From Abyssibacter profundi (GTDB taxonomy: Bacteria; Pseudomonadota; Gammaproteobacteria; Nevskiales; OUC007): a DNA stretch of 64,000 bases. Below are positions 35,675 through 43,637 of the stretch, in pieces; the stretch's first letter is position 1; each line of letters opens with the position of its first letter. The notes under the pieces are model-generated. The model worked only from the letters and a program-made list of their open reading frames with translations. It ran no database searches and was not told the origin of the DNA. The stretch lies in the NCBI RefSeq assembly GCF_003151135.1, contig NZ_QEQK01000016.1, forward strand, positions 14,053-78,052, written 5' to 3'. The translations under genes were made by a program, and so were the position numbers.

Positions 35675-36418
35675 ATGGACCAACTGACAACAACAATGCG
35701 CATGACGGCTTTAAAACCGACCAGCGGCCGGCGGTCCCGGCTTTCCTTATTTCGACTCGGGTTCGTGGGCGCATTGCTGTTCAGCACAGTCGCGTCGGGG
35801 AACATGCAGCTGGATCGCACACAGATTGTGTTCGAGACAGATGGCCCTGGCCGCGAGGATGTCATCGTCCGCAATACTGGCGAGCATCCGCTTTATCTCA
35901 AACTCGAAGTCCTGGAAGTGACGGCGCCCGGCACGGAGGAAGAGCAACGCGAGGTTGTCGAGAACCCGGAAACGATCGGGCTGATCGCCAGCCCGACCAA
36001 ACTCGTCATCCAACCAGACCGGCGCCGCGCGATCCGGCTGGTCAACCTGCGGGGACACGGCGAACAGGAACGTGTGTACCGCGTGAACGTGCTGCCTGTC
36101 GCACCGCCTGTCGACGCCGAAGGGATTGGCGTGCGAATACTCATCGCCTATCAATTACTGGTCTTTGTCCGCCCCGTCGAAAGTCGCGTTCAGCTGGATG
36201 CAGAACGGACCCCGGAGGGCGTCCGACTGCGCAACAACGGCAACGTCAACGTCTTGTTGCGCGATGTGCAGCACTGCCCCGACGCGGCCGCAGACTGCAG
36301 CGAGCTGCGCGGCATGCGCCTGTACCCCGGCAACCAGCGCCTGTTGGACGCCCCGGCTGGCGGCCATGTGCAGTTCACGGCTGTGGCCAATGGCCGCAGT
36401 CGCACACACCGCTACTGA
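35675..36418 (+). CDS. PapD-like periplasmic pilus chaperone
   Basis: 247 residues with a signal peptide (LGFVGALLFSTVASG). The first immunoglobulin-like domain contains QLDRTQIVFETDGPGREDVIVRNTGEHPLYLKLEVLEV and the basic cleft residues (QPDRRRAIRLVNLRG) that bind subunit C-termini. The second domain has VRLRNNGNVNVLLRDVQHC and a disulfide candidate (HCPDAAADCSE), a feature of the CS1/alpha-type chaperones. It chaperones pilins to the usher 26 bases downstream. Confidence 0.88.
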   Translation: MDQLTTTMRMTALKPTSGRRSRLSLFRLGFVGALLFSTVASGNMQLDRTQIVFETDGPGREDVIVRNTGEHPLYLKLEVLEVTAPGTEEEQREVVENPETIGLIASPTKLVIQPDRRRAIRLVNLRGHGEQERVYRVNVLPVAPPVDAEGIGVRILIAYQLLVFVRPVESRVQLDAERTPEGVRLRNNGNVNVLLRDVQHCPDAAADCSELRGMRLYPGNQRLLDAPAGGHVQFTAVANGRSRTHRY

Positions 36419-36444
36419 TCACCCACAGGTTGCATCACTTCGCC

Positions 36445-38925
36445 ATGCTGCCCTGGTTGCGTTGGTGGCCGCTGATTCTTGGACTCGGCTTCACCGCACT
36501 GGCCAATGACGAATTTCGGGCGACTGTCCAGGGTCCGCCCGCGGGTTTCGAGAGCTTGCTCGAACCACAGATCACAGCCGTTGATGTGTACTTTGGCGGA
36601 CGATTCCTCGTCACCTCGCTGGCCGAGTTCACGGATGACACCCTCCGGTTCCTGCAGCCGGAACGCATTGTCGAATCGGTCGGTCAGTGGCGCGACCGGG
36701 CGCTGGCAGCCGACCTGCTAGCGCAGGATCTGCCCACGCATGGCCACCTGCTCTGCCACGGCCTGCAGTCACCCGACTGCGGCACATTGGTGCCTGAGGC
36801 GCTCGGCGTGATTTTTGATGTCACCCGCTTCACCGCCGAATTGTTCGTGGCGCCGCAGCTACTCGCACGCCCGGACACCCAGGAGCAGCGCTACTTGCCG
36901 GAGGGCGAGAGCCCGCAGATCACGGCCGTGCAGAACATCAATCTGTTGGTCAGCGGAGATTCGGAGGACAACCGCAACGACATTCGCTACAACCTGTTTG
37001 GTCGGACACGGGCGGGGCGCAACGACCGGTTCGGATTCGCCGAGTTCGCCAGCACGGATGAACAAGGCCTGCTTGTTGATGAGCTCGGCTACCACCACGG
37101 CTGGCCCGACCACAGCCTGGACATCGGCCTGTTTGAGCAGGACCCGAACACGCTGCGCGCAACCGGCCGGGACTTGATGATGGGCCTGCGGCTGGCCCGT
37201 AGCCTCGAACGCCTGTCCAATCGCGAACGATTAATCGCCACACCGCTCGAAGTCTTTCTGCCTCGCCGCAGCCGGGTGAATGTGTTTGCGGAAGGGCGCC
37301 TGATCGAGACGGGCTTCTATGAGGCGGGCTACCAACTCATTGAGACAGACGGCTTTCCGGCCGGCAGCTATCTCGTGGAGATTGTTGCGATCGACAGCGC
37401 CGGGGTCGAAACCCGCGAACAGCGATTTTTCGTCAAATCCGCCCTGCTGGCACCACTGGGCGAACCGCTGTGGCAGATTGCACTCGGAAGCACCGGGGCA
37501 CGTGCCACCGAGCAGACCCTGCCGGCCGTGGAACAAGACTGGCAGCTACGCGGCGATTATCGCTGGCGTCAGACGGACTGGCTGGGCCTGGGCGTTGCAG
37601 GCGCCGCGAACCAGCAAGAAGGCCTGGGCGAACTTTCGGCTTCGGCCATCACGCCTTGGCTCAGCATCGGAGGCGAGCTGTTCGCCAGCTCCCGCGGAGC
37701 GTCCGGCTGGTCGGTGCGCGGATCTGCTCGCTGGCGGAGCAGCCATTTGTCGATGAGTACGCAGCGCCAGTCTGCAAGCAGCGGAGGAGAAGACCACCGG
37801 CTCGTTACACAAAGCCTCGCTTCACATTCGGCCTTTTTCTCGCAGCGCTGGGGCAACAGCCTACTCGGTCTGTCGGTGACCAGAAGCCAGCAAACGGATG
37901 GCTCTGTCAGTGAACGCAGGACACTTCGACTGTCGCAATTGGTCCGTCTGACCCATAGCAACCGACTGCAGCTATCGGCCAGCCTGAGCCGTATCGAGGA
38001 CGAGTCCCAGATCGGCCTCAGCCTGCAATGGCTGGCCGGCGGCGCTCGCTGGCGCTACGGCGCAACGCATGAACGGATTCATGATGACCGGGGCGAGCAG
38101 ACCTCACACCATGCAACATCCGCTTACAGTCGCTGGGACACCAGCCTGGAAGATGGCTCACGCTGGAATGTGAACCTCGGCGCCCGCACCGATGACAGCG
38201 GTGATGAGTTGACGCTGGACACAGAGCACCGAGCAACTGGCGGTGACTCCCGCCTGGGACTCGCCCACCGGAGTCTCCAGGGGCGCAACGCGACCCAGTA
38301 CACCCTGGGTCACCAGAGCAGCTTGACATTGGGCCCTGATCACTCCTTGCGCTGGGGCGGTCTGGACCGGGGGCTGGCCGCCGTGCTGATTAACCTCGAG
38401 ACCGTCGAGGCTGGAAGAGTCGACGTGCTTGTAGACGGTCGTCGCGCGGTCACGACCGATACCGGTCGCCAGGTGCCGCTGACGCTCAAACCCTATCGGG
38501 AGTACGTCATCGATCTCCGCGACCGCGGCACCCAGCTGCTGCAACTGCAAGGCGGGGAGCAGCGCGTCGTGCTCTACCCCGGCGACGTCAAGACTGTCCG
38601 CTGGGAAGCCGAGGAGATTCACATCGTGCTTGCCCGGGTCTATACGACGCAGCGCCATTGCCTCGCAGGGCAGCGCTACTGCCTGGATATCATGAAACCG
38701 TTGGACTCAGCGCCTGTTCTTGGGGCCAGCGGCTGGGCCGAGACCACCGCCACCGGCTTTCTGCAGGCCGAAATCGCAGCAGGCACCACTCGGCTGGACG
38801 CCCGGGACGACTCGGGCCCATGCTGGATCGACCTCGAACCCTTGCCTGAACGCGACGGCATCCTCCGCAGTGAGATGCTGCTGTGTCGACCGATCAGGTC
38901 CGCATCTACTCCAGCTCAATCGTGA
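36445..38925 (+). CDS. Outer-membrane usher, CS1/TcfC-like (alpha-fimbrial type)
   Basis: 826 residues. The start at ATG 36445 begins a signal peptide (WLRWWPLILGLGFTALAND); the same frame stays open far upstream but that part is antisense-like to the chaperone gene. Typical features: N-terminal domain DVYFGGRFLVTSLAEFTDDTLRFLQPERI, Cys pair HLLCHGLQSPDC, plug region FLPRRSRVNVFAEGRLIETGFYEAGYQLIETDGFPAGSYLVEI, a long beta-barrel with alternating aromatic and polar strands, and C-terminal beta domains. It builds and exports the pilus. The 3' end overlaps the convergent adhesin gene by 20 bases. Confidence 0.88.
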   Translation: MLPWLRWWPLILGLGFTALANDEFRATVQGPPAGFESLLEPQITAVDVYFGGRFLVTSLAEFTDDTLRFLQPERIVESVGQWRDRALAADLLAQDLPTHGHLLCHGLQSPDCGTLVPEALGVIFDVTRFTAELFVAPQLLARPDTQEQRYLPEGESPQITAVQNINLLVSGDSEDNRNDIRYNLFGRTRAGRNDRFGFAEFASTDEQGLLVDELGYHHGWPDHSLDIGLFEQDPNTLRATGRDLMMGLRLARSLERLSNRERLIATPLEVFLPRRSRVNVFAEGRLIETGFYEAGYQLIETDGFPAGSYLVEIVAIDSAGVETREQRFFVKSALLAPLGEPLWQIALGSTGARATEQTLPAVEQDWQLRGDYRWRQTDWLGLGVAGAANQQEGLGELSASAITPWLSIGGELFASSRGASGWSVRGSARWRSSHLSMSTQRQSASSGGEDHRLVTQSLASHSAFFSQRWGNSLLGLSVTRSQQTDGSVSERRTLRLSQLVRLTHSNRLQLSASLSRIEDESQIGLSLQWLAGGARWRYGATHERIHDDRGEQTSHHATSAYSRWDTSLEDGSRWNVNLGARTDDSGDELTLDTEHRATGGDSRLGLAHRSLQGRNATQYTLGHQSSLTLGPDHSLRWGGLDRGLAAVLINLETVEAGRVDVLVDGRRAVTTDTGRQVPLTLKPYREYVIDLRDRGTQLLQLQGGEQRVVLYPGDVKTVRWEAEEIHIVLARVYTTQRHCLAGQRYCLDIMKPLDSAPVLGASGWAETTATGFLQAEIAAGTTRLDARDDSGPCWIDLEPLPERDGILRSEMLLCRPIRSASTPAQS

Positions 38926-39829
38926 GTGTCAGCGTGCCCGCGTAGCCGCCGGAAACGATGCCGTCCGTCAGGAATTCGGCCTGATCGATGCGCGCGCTGA
39001 GTTCAGCGTTGTTGGACAAACCGTTATTGCAGGTGGCTGAACCCGTGAAGGCATTACCCCGCCCCGGTAGCAACGCACCAGGCGATAGCGGCGCAGGTCC
39101 CGAACCATCATCCCAGGTCAGTGAGAGCGGAAGCTCGGCCGCCCCATTCGTAATGACAAAACTGCCACCCGCGCCAGCACCGGTGACGGACACCGCGTAG
39201 GGGCCGCCGCTGCGTCGAAACACGCACAGCTGGTCGCTGCCCTGTAAATCCGCACCAGCATAGGTGCCAAGATCGATGTCATCGATCTCGCTGACCTGAA
39301 CGGAATCCGGGAGGGTCAGCTCGACGTCCAGGCGGGACATGCCCTGGGACTTGCCCTGCCCGTTGTTGGCAACTTCGATCCGGTAGGTTTGCCGGTAGGT
39401 TCCAGGGGCCGCACCTGCAACTCCAGCCTCGGGGTAGGTAATGCGCAGACGCCCGTTGTCGCCACCCGGGCAGTTCTGAATCACGCCCGTTTGCGAATCG
39501 CTTGTGAACACGTTGGGCGACAGGCTGGTGGCGGACGCGACCTCAAGATCGACCCACTCCAAGACACCCGAGATCGTATTGGCGCCGCTCTCAAGCTCAA
39601 ACGGACCCTCGACCATGACCCGATAAGGAATCACAGTAGTGGACGTGGCCTGGGGCGCCTGCACAGACAGCACGCAGAAATCCTGGAGAACAACCAGATC
39701 GCCCCCAGTCCAGGAGACGACTTGCGCCGGGGCGTTACCGGGATCGATATCGATTCGCGCACTCACCAGTCCGGGCAACAACAGCCCCAGGGTGAGTACA
39801 AACCGGCCCCCGCACTTGCGTAACCGCAT
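38906..39829 (-). CDS. Adhesin-like fimbrial tip or minor subunit (two domains)
   Basis: 307 residues with a signal peptide (LTLGLLLPGLVSA). The N-terminal domain (about 25-165) is beta-rich with CVLSV and NCPGG cysteines. The C-terminal domain shows the pilin pattern DIDLGTYAGADLQGSDQLCVFRRSGGPYAVSV with a second Cys and the last strand YAGTLTLTIELE. This two-domain layout is that of a tip adhesin. It lies 60 bases downstream of the pilin gene on the same strand and converges on the usher. Confidence 0.8.
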   Translation of the reverse strand: MRLRKCGGRFVLTLGLLLPGLVSARIDIDPGNAPAQVVSWTGGDLVVLQDFCVLSVQAPQATSTTVIPYRVMVEGPFELESGANTISGVLEWVDLEVASATSLSPNVFTSDSQTGVIQNCPGGDNGRLRITYPEAGVAGAAPGTYRQTYRIEVANNGQGKSQGMSRLDVELTLPDSVQVSEIDDIDLGTYAGADLQGSDQLCVFRRSGGPYAVSVTGAGAGGSFVITNGAAELPLSLTWDDGSGPAPLSPGALLPGRGNAFTGSATCNNGLSNNAELSARIDQAEFLTDGIVSGGYAGTLTLTIELE

Positions 39830-39838
39830 AACCAGAGA

Positions 39839-39858
39839 GGGGCGGCCATCGCCGCCCC
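39839..39858 (-). other. Stem-loop between pilin and adhesin genes
   Basis: Eight-base perfect stem GGGGCGGC (39839-39846) with GCCGCCCC (39851-39858) and a 4-base loop, in the 60 bases between the pilin stop and the adhesin start. No T-run. Such intercistronic hairpins often partially terminate or protect mRNA so that major pilin exceeds tip protein. Confidence 0.5.
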
Positions 39859-39889
39859 CCCAAGTCCATTCGGCTCGACAGCCGACGAC

Positions 39890-40450
39890 TTAGTCTTCGG
39901 CGACCAGCAGGGTCAGCGTCGCCGTGTAGTCATTTGCGGCCAGCGCGTCTTCCAGCACGGTCTCGTCGATCGTGATTACGAGCTCATCTGCGTCGCCGCT
40001 GTCACAGTTCGACACGGCCAGGCTGGAGGCGCTATCCGGCGTGTTGCCAGCCAATGCAGTGTTGTACGTCAGCGGGGAGCCGTTGAACTCGGCAGTGAAC
40101 GCGATCGAGTCGGAGGCGGTAGCGCTGTCCAGCTGAAACGCGGCGGTATTCGAGGACACGATGACGTTATAGGTCGTGCTGTTGTTCATCAGCACGCAGA
40201 CATCCGTCGAACCGCTCAGGCCCTCGTTGCTGTTGTCATTGTCCGACGGGTTGTACGTCCCGAGGTTAATGTCAGCCAGGTTGAAAATGCGGATCAAGGG
40301 CGGAACGGAAGCCGTCACAGTGGTGGAGCCACTGGACGTGTCGCCGGGATTGCCCTGCGAGGCGGCAAACGCGCCAGTCGCCGAAAGGCCAAGAACAGAC
40401 AATGAAACAAGCGAAGCCGCACGGACGGCCGTGAAATGAGTTAGACGCAC
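39890..40450 (-). CDS. Major fimbrial subunit (pilin)
   Basis: 186 residues from GTG 40450, chosen because GGGGA lies about 7 bases upstream and a clean signal peptide follows (AASLVSLSVLGLSATGAFA); an in-frame ATG at 40525 would add 25 residues. The mature part contains FNLADINLGTYNPSDND, DVCVLMNNSTTYNVIV and SNCDSGDADELVITI with a conserved Cys pair, ending YTATLTLLVAED, the donor strand. It shares this pattern with the adhesin's C-terminal domain. Confidence 0.82.
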   Translation of the reverse strand: MRLTHFTAVRAASLVSLSVLGLSATGAFAASQGNPGDTSSGSTTVTASVPPLIRIFNLADINLGTYNPSDNDNSNEGLSGSTDVCVLMNNSTTYNVIVSSNTAAFQLDSATASDSIAFTAEFNGSPLTYNTALAGNTPDSASSLAVSNCDSGDADELVITIDETVLEDALAANDYTATLTLLVAED

Positions 40451-40618
40451 CTGATTTCCCCAATATTTGAATGGATTCCGAAAGCGTCGGTACTCCCCAG
40501 CACCGACTCGGAGCCATCTCCTCAAGCACAGGAGGAGACGTTAAATAGATGTTAAACCGACCACATGGGGTAGCAACCACTCATAGGTTTTACGACGCAA
40601 TGCATCGTAACTGGCAGA

Positions 40619-42436
40619 TCACGAACCGGTCGCCGACGTTGACTGTGCTGTTGCCACCAACTCCAAAATGGCATCGCCGTAGCGTTCCAGGCGTTTGACC
40701 GACACGCCGCCAATGGCGCCCAAGGCCGCCGAATCCGCAGGCTTTTCACGGGCGATGTCGCGCAAGGTGGCGTCGTGGAATACCACGTAAGCGGGCACGC
40801 CCTGCTCGTCCGCTTCGCTTTTGCGCCAGCGGCGTAATGCCTCGAACAGCCCTTCATCACCGGGCGATAGCGTGGATTGAGCCGCACTGGCGCGGCGACT
40901 GCCGCCACTGCCTGTTGCGACTTTGCGACGCACCCGAATGGTCTCCTGCCCCTTGAGCAGCCCCCTGGCGGATTCGCTCAAGCGCAGGCCACCGTAGCCG
41001 TCGACATCCACATCCAGGTAGCCGCGGGCAATCAGTTGACGGAACAAACGCCGCCAGCGCTCGGCCGTCAACTCGCGCCCGATGCCGAAGGTCGAGACCT
41101 GATCATGGCCAAAACGCTGCGCGCGCTCGTCGGCCTTGCCCATTAAATGATCCACCAGATAGCTGACGCCGAAGCGCTGGCCGGTGCGATAAACCGCCGA
41201 CAACGCCTGCCGCGCCGGCTCGGTCGCGTCATCGGTTTCCGGCGGCCACAGACAGTTGTCGCAGTTGCCGCAAGCCGTTTCGAGCGACTGGCCAAAATAG
41301 CGAAGCAGGGGCTGGCGACGACAGCTGTCCAGTTCGCAGTAGCCCAGCATGGCGTCGAGCTTGCTGCGTTCGACCCGCTTGCGCTCGTCGCCGGCCTCGC
41401 CGGAGTCGATCATCTGCCGCCGCTGCACCACATCACCCAGACCGTAGAGCATCCAGGCATCGGCGGGTTCGCCGTCACGGCCTGCGCGCCCGGTCTCCTG
41501 GTAATAGGCTTCGACGCTCCCGGGCAGGTCGAGGTGGGCGACGAACCGCACGTCGGGCTTGTCGATCCCCATGCCGAAAGCAATGGTGGCGACAACAATG
41601 ACGCCGTCCTCGCGCAGAAACCGTTCCTGATGCGCCGCCCGCATTTCGGCCGGTAGGCCGGCGTGGTACGGCACGGCATCGAACCCGGCATCGCGCAGCC
41701 ACTCGGCCGTGGCCTCCACCTTCTTGCGTGAGAGGCAGTACACCACCCCGGCCTCGCCGGGATGCTCTTTCTGCAGGAACCGCAGCAACTGCTGCTTGGC
41801 ATTGCCGCGCTCGCTGACGCGGTAGCGAATGTTGGGGCGGTCAAAACTGGCAACGAACCGTGCCGGATCTTGCAGGGCCAAGCGCTGGACGATCTCGTCG
41901 CGGGTGGGCACATCGGCCGTGGCCGTCAGCGCCATGCGGGGCACACCGGGAAAACGCGCGGCCAACGCTGACAGGCCCAGGTACTCGGGCCGGAAGTCAT
42001 GCCCCCACTGCGACACGCAATGCGCCTCGTCGATGGCGATCAGCGCCAGTGGCGACTCGGCGAGCAGGTCCAGCGTGCGTGGCAGCATCAGCCGCTCCGG
42101 CGCCATGTACAGCAGATCCAGCTCACCCGCCCGCAGCTGGGCCTCGATCTCGGACGCCTGCTGAAAGTCCAGCGTTGAGTTCAGGTACGCCGCCCGCACC
42201 CCGAGCTGGCGCAGGGCCGCGACCTGATCGGACATCAGCGCGATCAGCGGCGAGACGACAATCCCCACCCCCTCGCGGACCAGCGCCGGGATCTGATAGC
42301 AAACGGACTTGCCGCCTCCCGTGGGCATGAGCACCAGCACATCTCGTCCGGCGACGGCGGCATCGATGATGGCCTCCTGCTCTCCCCGAAATGCCGAATA
42401 CCCGTAAACCCGCTGCAAGACTGCTTGTGCTGACAT
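40619..42436 (-). CDS. recQ: ATP-dependent DNA helicase RecQ
   Basis: 605 residues. Walker A LMPTGGGKSVCYQIPAL, DEAH-like IDEAHCVSQWGHDFRPEY, TATAD, the aromatic-rich loop, VATIAFGMGIDKPDVRFV, QETGRAGRDG. The RQC domain carries the zinc ligands GYCELDSCRRQ and CGNCDNC, and an HRDC domain ends the protein (LFEALRRWRKSEADEQGVPAYVVF). Start ATG 42436. Involved in recombination and fork repair. The adaptor gene upstream is divergent. Confidence 0.96.
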   Translation of the reverse strand: MSAQAVLQRVYGYSAFRGEQEAIIDAAVAGRDVLVLMPTGGGKSVCYQIPALVREGVGIVVSPLIALMSDQVAALRQLGVRAAYLNSTLDFQQASEIEAQLRAGELDLLYMAPERLMLPRTLDLLAESPLALIAIDEAHCVSQWGHDFRPEYLGLSALAARFPGVPRMALTATADVPTRDEIVQRLALQDPARFVASFDRPNIRYRVSERGNAKQQLLRFLQKEHPGEAGVVYCLSRKKVEATAEWLRDAGFDAVPYHAGLPAEMRAAHQERFLREDGVIVVATIAFGMGIDKPDVRFVAHLDLPGSVEAYYQETGRAGRDGEPADAWMLYGLGDVVQRRQMIDSGEAGDERKRVERSKLDAMLGYCELDSCRRQPLLRYFGQSLETACGNCDNCLWPPETDDATEPARQALSAVYRTGQRFGVSYLVDHLMGKADERAQRFGHDQVSTFGIGRELTAERWRRLFRQLIARGYLDVDVDGYGGLRLSESARGLLKGQETIRVRRKVATGSGGSRRASAAQSTLSPGDEGLFEALRRWRKSEADEQGVPAYVVFHDATLRDIAREKPADSAALGAIGGVSVKRLERYGDAILELVATAQSTSATGS

Positions 42437-42542
42437 CCAGATATTGTGAGGCACAGCGCAGGCGGCGGCGAGCCCTTCACAGCCCTCGACGCCGGGCACC
42501 CAGCTTGTTCAATATGATGGTTTGACCCTCGGACACTTCGCC

Positions 42543-43637
42543 ATGGAACGGCCGTCTCGAATTGTCACGTCTTGGCCTGCAGCGCTACTGGCCTTTTGGG
42601 TGTCGACGCTTGCCGCCGCCCAGCCCACTCCCGTGACGGCGGAGACCATTGAAGCGTCTCACGCCGCCGCGCCGCTGCGGTTGTCCGGCACGTTTACGGC
42701 GCGTCAGCGCGCTGATCTGTCGCCCGCCGTCGCCGGGTTGATCCAGACCTTGGCCGTCGATGTCGGCGACCGGGTTGACGCGGGTACAACGCTGCTGGGG
42801 CTGGACCCCGAACTGGCCGAGCTGCAGCTCGCCCGTCTGCAGGCTGCCGCCAAAGAAGCCGAGGCGCTACGCGATGAGGCCCAACGTCAGGCACAGCAGG
42901 CCCGCGTGCTGGCGGAGTCGGGCGACCTGTCGGCCTCGCTGGCCCAGACCCGTGCGGCGGAAGCAGCCACCGCCGAGGCGCGGTTCGCGAGTCGCCAGGC
43001 GGAAGTGCGCGAGCAGGCCGCGCGTCTGCGACGACACCGCCTGTAGGCCCCTTTTGCTGGCGTCGTTACGCGGCGCTACGCCGATATCGGCGAGTGGGCC
43101 GTCCCCGGCACACCGGTGCTGGAACTGGTCGACCTGACCAGCCTGCGCCTGGATGTTCCGGTGCCACAGGCTCGTTTCGCAGCCATCACGCCGGACACCC
43201 GCGTGACCGTGACCACGCCCGCGCTGCCCGACCAAACGCTGGACGCCGCGGTTGCGGCCTCCGTGCCCGTGAGCGACCCCGCCGCGCGCACGCTGCGGGT
43301 GCGCCTAACCGTTGACAATCCCGAGGCCCGCCTGCTGCCGGGCATGTCGGCGCAGGCCGAATTTCACATCCGCACGGCCAAGGGGTTGGTGCTGGCGCCA
43401 CGTGATGCCCTTGTCCGCCGCCCCGAGGGCGGCTACGGCGTTTGGGTCGTCCAGGCATCGAATGGCCAGCTCAAGGCAACAGCGCGCCCGGTGCGTACCG
43501 GGCGCACGGTGGGCAATCGCGTGGAGATCCGCGAGGGCCTGACGCCAGGCGACCGCGTGATCGTGCGGGGCAATGAAGGCCTGTCGGAAGGTCAGGTTCT
43601 GCGACTCGTCGACCGCATGGGCCAGGCAGACCCATGA
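42543..43637 (+). pseudogene. RND efflux membrane-fusion (adaptor) gene with an internal in-frame amber codon
   Basis: One continuous frame from ATG 42543 to the stop at 43637 encodes a normal adaptor of 364 codons except that codon 43044-43046 is TAG. Before it: signal peptide, barrel/lipoyl half (LAVDVGDRVDAGTTLLGLDPELAELQLARLQ) and helical hairpin. After it, in the same frame, the second lipoyl half (APFAGVVTRRYADIGEWAVPGTPVLELVD) and the beta-barrel and membrane-proximal domains (LLPGMSAQAEFHI, APRDALVRRPEGGYGVWVV). Family members usually have Arg or Gln there. The result would be a truncated, inactive adaptor unless read through or restarted; sequencing error is possible. Confidence 0.82.
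43044..43046 (+). other. In-frame TAG codon within the adaptor gene
   Basis: The codon lies between ...RLRRHRL and APFAGVV..., where adaptor proteins read R/K/Q-APF. A single base change (for example AGG or CAG to TAG) would explain it. Both halves keep normal codon use, pointing to a recent event, an assembly error or rare readthrough. Confidence 0.85.

Noticed and set aside
35671-36444. Upstream extension of the usher reading frame
   Set aside because: The extension overlaps the chaperone gene in another frame and has no signal peptide; the usher signal peptide begins at 36445.
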